A stretch of DNA of 64,000 nucleotides, from contig LT598463.1 in the NCBI GenBank assembly GCA_900074745.1, positions 904,996 to 968,995 on the forward strand. Direction: 5' to 3'. The DNA comes from Lachancea mirantina (taxonomy: Eukaryota > Ascomycota > Saccharomycetes > Saccharomycetales > Saccharomycetaceae). The notes under the pieces are model-generated. The model was given only the letters and a program-made list of their open reading frames with translations, was not told where the DNA came from and ran no database searches. This document shows positions 59,914 to 64,000 of the stretch, in pieces; within the stretch, counting starts at the first letter, position 1; each line of letters begins with the position of its first letter. The position numbers were made by a program, and so were the translations under genes.

Positions 59914-61341
59914 CTATACCACCCTGGGAAGGTTCTTGAATTTGAACAAGCCTGCCGCCCAATCTTTTTTGTTCACCTTGAGATGCATTTCGCCCTCGTC
60001 AAATCCAGTTTGTGCCTCGACCGCTAGCACGTCACGAGCCACCAGCATTCCCCTTAAAATCCACAACGCTAGTGCAGACCCAAGATAAGCGAATCCTGCT
60101 AGAATAGCGGTTCTGACGTATTGATTGCCCCCGGAGTTACTACTAGAACGTAGTTCTAACCCAATAATCGGTGCCACAATACCGAAGATACTCAAAAAAA
60201 TCCAAAGCATTCCGAAAGTAACGGTCAGTTTTTTTAACCCGACGACTCGCGTCACAATAGGCGCCATTAAAGACCAGATACTACCCATGAAGGACCCAAC
60301 AATGAGCGCAAAAAGTAGTGCAGTAGCGAAATTGCGGCATGGAATCCACATGGCCCAACTGAAAACTGCCACTATAAGATGCGCGACAATGGACATGGTA
60401 ACGGGACCCACGAAATCGGCAACGTAGCCCACTGCAGGTCTTCCAAAAAGGGCACCGACACTGATCATACAAGAGACAATTGAGCCCTGGTTTTCAGAGT
60501 AGCCTAAAGAAACTGTGAAAGAAGACATTGAGTACAGTAGAATCACGTACCCCAGCATCGTGAGGCTAATGTACACGACAATAAGCCAATATCCAATGCT
60601 GCAAACCACTTCACGATCGAAAAGTTTGATCTTGGGTTTTTCTGGCCCGTAAATCGCCTTGTTTCTGGTTCTTGTCAAAACCAAGCCAATACAACTCAAA
60701 GAGGTGCACATGATGCACTGAACGATGAGCGCCCATTTGACACTTTTGACTTCGATTAATTTCTGCATGCCCAAATTGAATATAATTCCGCCCAGACCAC
60801 TTCCGCCTGTAGCCAGACCCATGGCCAAGGATCTTTTCCTTCTGAACCATTGAGGTAGTAAGGTTAAGCTAGGAATACAGATAAACGCTAGTCCGAATGA
60901 AATGAGAACACCTTGGGTCAAATAAAGTTCCCATAGTTGCGTGGAAAATGCTGCGAGTAACAATGCTGCACATTGCAACAAAATTCCAACGCCAAGTACA
61001 AATTGGGCCGAAGTCGCGTGCGCCAACCAGGTTATGGCAGGACCAAAAAAAAGACCGCATCCAAATGCAAACCCGCCAATTGCCGCGTAATCAAGTTTAC
61101 CAGCGCCACGAAATTTATTGTATTGCAAGTAATGTGCTAGGTAAACCGCGTAACCGGCGTTAGCGCCCCATGTACTGAAATTGTACAGAAAATACGCAAC
61201 GACAACAAACCACCCATAACCGCCGTCTGGCACTTCAATGGCCCCAGGTTGCGCTACTGGAACGTCACACTCCTGTTTTTCTTGGAACACTACACTTTTC
61301 GAACTTTCACTTCGTTCCATTTCCAGCTGACTAGTAGACAT
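59914..61341 (-). CDS. MCH2: Mch2, monocarboxylate-transporter-like permease
   Basis: Twelve-span major-facilitator protein of the monocarboxylate porter family, 475 residues (S. cerevisiae Mch2 473). The family start D-G-G-Y-G-W-F-V-V-V-A-Y-F-L-Y-N-F-S-T-W-G is at about residue 38. A short loop (R-K-R-S-L-A-M-G-L-A-T-G-G-S-G-L-G-G) and the C-terminal tail L-F-K-F-K-N-L-P-R follow, closer to Mch2 than to Mch4, Mch5 or Esbp6. The S. cerevisiae MCH proteins do not carry classical monocarboxylates at the plasma membrane, so the substrate is unknown. In S. cerevisiae MCH2 is near a telomere (YKL221W); here it sits between HPT1 and URH1. Confidence 0.9.
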   Translation of the reverse strand: MSTSQLEMERSESSKSVVFQEKQECDVPVAQPGAIEVPDGGYGWFVVVAYFLYNFSTWGANAGYAVYLAHYLQYNKFRGAGKLDYAAIGGFAFGCGLFFGPAITWLAHATSAQFVLGVGILLQCAALLLAAFSTQLWELYLTQGVLISFGLAFICIPSLTLLPQWFRRKRSLAMGLATGGSGLGGIIFNLGMQKLIEVKSVKWALIVQCIMCTSLSCIGLVLTRTRNKAIYGPEKPKIKLFDREVVCSIGYWLIVVYISLTMLGYVILLYSMSSFTVSLGYSENQGSIVSCMISVGALFGRPAVGYVADFVGPVTMSIVAHLIVAVFSWAMWIPCRNFATALLFALIVGSFMGSIWSLMAPIVTRVVGLKKLTVTFGMLWIFLSIFGIVAPIIGLELRSSSNSGGNQYVRTAILAGFAYLGSALALWILRGMLVARDVLAVEAQTGFDEGEMHLKVNKKDWAAGLFKFKNLPRVV

Positions 61342-61559
61342 AATGTCTGCTGTTTTGTCTTCACTCCAGGTATTAAATGTCGAAGTTACGCTGTCTGTTC
61401 TTAAATATTCAGCCCTTCAGGGACGCCAGTGTCCTTGTTGACTAATCGAGCTTGGGAAACGCGGCAACTTATTGACACCACTGGTGATAGTACCGCTGCT
61501 GCTACTGGCCGTGGAGGTCAAACTCCGCTGAAACGCGGTTCGAAATGCCTTGAGCCGCG

Positions 61560-61566
61560 CGGGTAA
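61560..61566 (+). promoter_or_regulatory. Reb1-type site (CGGGTAA), first of two
   Basis: Exact Reb1 core about 220 bases upstream of MCH2. A second copy lies 292 bases further right in the same spacer. Confidence 0.45.
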
Positions 61567-61851
61567 TTCTTAGAAGAAATTTCTACCTCTTATGACTAAT
61601 GCAATGAACGCTAAAAGCCGTCCGTACGTGGTGGGATGTCGATTTTACAGGCAAAATGTTGCCGCTCGGTTCCTAACTTTCTTCTCCTTATACCAGACAG
61701 AGAGACGCTTTCTTAGTTCACCCCCTTTTTATGGCCTTCGCTAAGTTCCGACTAACCTCGATGGCCATCTCCAACTGCACCCATATTGATATACGGAATC
61801 AATTTAAAAACATCCAAACACACTTCTCTGAGGCTAAGGGCGGGAAAATGG

Positions 61852-61858
61852 CGGGTAA
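61852..61858 (+). promoter_or_regulatory. Reb1-type site (CGGGTAA), second of two
   Basis: Exact Reb1 core, same orientation as the first, about 390 bases upstream of URH1. Paired Reb1 sites would fit insulation between two divergent promoters. Confidence 0.45.
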
Positions 61859-62244
61859 AGAGCAGGGAAATGGTAACGAAATGAACGTCTCTCAAGCCTT
61901 TCTCAACTCTCCGTTAGCCTTCTTTTAAATTTCTCTTATATACGTTTCTTGTCCTCAAACTTGATGTTCATATCACTGAAAAAGTTGGTGATAATTGATA
62001 TATATATTGGGGATGAGATGAACAGTCACGGACTATACAAATCTTGGTGTTAGCTTTAGGTAGCTGGAGAGAATGGACTTTAGTAGTGTAGTAGTGTAGT
62101 GATCTTGAATTAGTCCATGTCATAAGCGAAAGCGAGGTCGGTTTTCTCTTTTCAATCCTGTTTGCAACCAACTCGAGAGCATGAAAAATGCCTTCATCTT
62201 CACTTATGCACTTGAAACTTTGATAACCACGCTTTCGAGTGGAT

Positions 62245-63261
62245 ATGACGGTATTTAAACGAATTCCTATCTGGTTAGATTGTGATCCCGGTCATGATGA
62301 CGCTGTTGCCATTCTTTTAGCGTGTTTTGATCCAAGATTTCAGTTACTTGGAATTAGTGCGTCTTACGGTAACGCTCCACCTAAAAACACCGCTTACAAT
62401 GCTCTGTCGGTAGTCACGGCCCTTGGAGCGGCGAATCGCGTCCGCGTGTACGCGGGAGCTCAGAAACCGTGGGTTCGAGACGCCATTTACGCTCCAGATA
62501 TCCATGGTGAGAGTGGTCTTGACGGAACGTCGTTATTGCCGATACCCATAGTAGGTCTCGTAACAGAGACCACTTACCTTGAGGCTATCGAACAGGCCGT
62601 TGAAGAACACGCTGGAGAGTTCTGTTTCGTTTCAACGGGATCAATGACGTCCGTCGCAACACTTCTGCGCGAAAAAAGTCATCTCAAGCCCAAGATCAAG
62701 TACGTCAGTATCATGGGCGGAGGAATTAACGTCGGAAACCGAAATGTGCTTGAAAGTGCCGAATTCAACATTTGGATCGATCCACAGGCTGCCAATTTTT
62801 TGTTTTTGGACCCGATTATGAAGGACAAATGTATCCTAGCGGGTCTGGATTTAACTCATAAGGCCATTGCGACTAAGCAAGTTCAACAGACGGTGCTAGG
62901 TGACGGAACGTCGAATTTACGCAAGCTTTTCTATGAATTGTTTTTGTTTTTTAGTCGGACTTACGAAAATGTCCAGTTCTTTGAAAAAGGACCACCTGTT
63001 CACGACCCTTTGGCGCTTTTAGCATTGCTAGCAATTGAAGACGAGGGCGCTGCCCAAAAAATACAGTTTCAATACAAGAGAATGGACCTTCACGCCCTCG
63101 AGGACGAATCAGATTTAAATATCGGACAAACTCAGGTTTTGAAAGAATATCCAACAAACGGGTCCTTAGGGACCATTGTAGGCTTTGATATGAACATGGA
63201 ATACTTCTGGCAACAAGTGTACCATGCGCTTGACAAAGCCGCACAGATATCGCCAATTTAA
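62245..63261 (+). CDS. URH1: Uridine nucleosidase Urh1
   Basis: Hydrolyses uridine (and cytidine or nicotinamide riboside) to base and ribose in nucleoside salvage. The ATG at 62245 gives 338 residues (S. cerevisiae 340). The calcium-binding signature D-C-D-P-G-H-D-D-A is at residues 12-20. Other inosine/uridine-preferring hydrolase motifs are G-I-S-A-S-Y-G-N, D-I-H-G-E-S-G-L-D-G, S-I-M-G-G-G and E-F-N-I-W-I-D-P-Q-A-A. The active-site His lies in V-H-D-P-L-A-L. Fits YDR400W. Confidence 0.96.
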   Translation: MTVFKRIPIWLDCDPGHDDAVAILLACFDPRFQLLGISASYGNAPPKNTAYNALSVVTALGAANRVRVYAGAQKPWVRDAIYAPDIHGESGLDGTSLLPIPIVGLVTETTYLEAIEQAVEEHAGEFCFVSTGSMTSVATLLREKSHLKPKIKYVSIMGGGINVGNRNVLESAEFNIWIDPQAANFLFLDPIMKDKCILAGLDLTHKAIATKQVQQTVLGDGTSNLRKLFYELFLFFSRTYENVQFFEKGPPVHDPLALLALLAIEDEGAAQKIQFQYKRMDLHALEDESDLNIGQTQVLKEYPTNGSLGTIVGFDMNMEYFWQQVYHALDKAAQISPI

Positions 63262-63323
63262 CTATAGAGAAAGAAATTCAAACAGCAAAAATTAAATTAA
63301 ACTTAACTTAAATATGTAAGAAC

Positions 63324-64000
63324 TTATTCCATTTCATGTCCTTTGCGCAACGAGAATTCTAGTTTCAAATTGAGTGGGCATAACGGTCCAGCGGGGGTCA
63401 TTTTCTCGACCCAGTCTGGTGCAAATTGCCATTGGAACGTTTTCAACATTGCTGCAAGCGTGATGCGCACTTCATTAAGTGCTAGCTTTTCTCCCAAACA
63501 AGCTCTACGACCACCGTGGAATGCACTCATGGCGCAGGTGTTTTTTCTGTGCCTCCATTCGTTCATGATATTCTCAATTTTATCACCCCATCTTTGGGGC
63601 ATGAATTGATTCGCGTCGATACCCCATGCTGCTGGGTAGCGACCTGTACCGTAGACGTTGTAGCCTACGTAAACTCCCTTTGGTATCACTATGTTGTTCC
63701 CAAGTAAACATGTCTTTGACGTTTCCCTATTGATAATTTGACTGAGCGGTGGGTAAAGTCTGACACACTCGAAAATGAACGAATTCAAACATGGAAGCTC
63801 AGCGAGACTGCCCGTATTAGCTTCGACTTCGTTTCTGATCTTTACTTGCCAATCGTCTTTACTTTTGGCCAACATATACAAACAACTCGTCATGAGAAGT
63901 TGTGGATTTTCATGGCCTGCAACCATCATAATGACAATATTATTGATAAGTTGATTGCGTGTGATTTCCTCTCGATTGTACGTGCGTATCAAATCCGACA
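63324..64000 (-). CDS. DIT2: Cytochrome P450 Dit2 (3' part only)
   Basis: C-terminal 225 residues or so of a P450 of the CYP56 type; the gene continues past the right edge. Visible landmarks in order: I-helix oxygen-binding region (M-M-V-A-G-H-E-N), ExxR motif E-C-V-R-L-Y-P-P, and the heme-ligand loop F-H-G-G-R-R-A-C-L-G with the cysteine ligand. In S. cerevisiae Dit2 couples N-formyl-tyrosines into N,N'-bisformyl dityrosine for the spore wall, working after Dit1, which lies next to it. Place after URH1 fits YDR402C, so a divergent DIT1 is expected just outside the window. Confidence 0.9.
   Translation of the reverse strand, partial: SDLIRTYNREEITRNQLINNIVIMMVAGHENPQLLMTSCLYMLAKSKDDWQVKIRNEVEANTGSLAELPCLNSFIFECVRLYPPLSQIINRETSKTCLLGNNIVIPKGVYVGYNVYGTGRYPAAWGIDANQFMPQRWGDKIENIMNEWRHRKNTCAMSAFHGGRRACLGEKLALNEVRITLAAMLKTFQWQFAPDWVEKMTPAGPLCPLNLKLEFSLRKGHEME

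Larger units (their letters stand above)
61342..62244. other. Intergenic: divergent MCH2/URH1 promoter
   Basis: About 900 bases with two Reb1-type sites (listed), a TATA-like run (tgatatatatattgg, about 61997-62011), a GATGAGATGA segment near 62013 and a small tandem of gtagtagt units near 62082-62099. No gene seen; the 65-codon frame at 61731 is not convincing. Confidence 0.5.

Noticed and set aside
62082-62099. Short gtagtagt tandem upstream of URH1
   Set aside because: Too short and imperfect to be more than local slippage.

Overview
This is a nuclear window from a budding yeast of the family Saccharomycetaceae. Genes are compact and almost intron-free, the two introns seen are short spliceosomal ones, and nearly every protein has a recognisable Saccharomyces cerevisiae counterpart. 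Gene order points to a lineage that split before the whole-genome duplication. In three successive blocks, genes lying on two different S. cerevisiae chromosomes are interleaved here, each in the orientation expected from its S. cerevisiae W/C name. Lachancea or a close relative is the best guess; I cannot name the species.

Block 1 (1 to about 21.5 kb) merges the S. cerevisiae YGL092W-YGL084C and YPL184C-YPL189W regions: NUP145 (5' end outside the window), NBP35, LIF1, a decayed coding relic, MRN1, UIP4, an alpha-pheromone precursor gene, a TGL1-like steryl ester hydrolase gene, the H/ACA snoRNA snR10, POS5, MMS2 (one intron), MAD1, LCL3 and GUP1. A tRNA-Gly(GCC) closes the block.

Block 2 (21.6 to about 36.6 kb) merges YJR052W-YJR054W with YML046W-YML048W: RAD7, PRP39, BFA1, a Zn2Cys6 regulator with no S. 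cerevisiae gene at this place, KCH1, a tRNA-Arg(CCT), a 57-residue PMP3-family proteolipid gene and GSF2. A second, identical tRNA-Gly(GCC) closes this block.

Block 3 (36.6 to 64 kb) merges YOR142W-YOR149C with YDR392W-YDR402C: LSC1, tRNA-Gly(CCC), THI80, SPT3, ELG1, PNO1, MDM32, SPP2, SHE9, RPT3, SMP3, SXM1, NCB2 (one intron), UTP5, HPT1, MCH2, URH1 and the 3' part of DIT2, which runs off the right edge.

Most genes are housekeeping: nuclear pore and transport, Fe-S assembly, DNA repair and PCNA unloading, mitotic checkpoint and exit, splicing, ribosome biogenesis, proteasome, TCA cycle, NADPH and thiamine supply, purine and uridine salvage. Promoters match these roles: PAC/RRPE motifs at PNO1 and UTP5, an Rpn4-type PACE box at RPT3, and an Mcm1/alpha1-type element at the pheromone gene. 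The most notable items are the divergent alpha-pheromone (five copies, three variants, no proline in the mature peptide), an snR10 whose guide pocket can be read against the 25S A-loop, identical tRNA-Gly genes at both synteny joins, and an interrupted coding relic between LIF1 and MRN1. No transposable element, viral relic or CRISPR-like array was seen.
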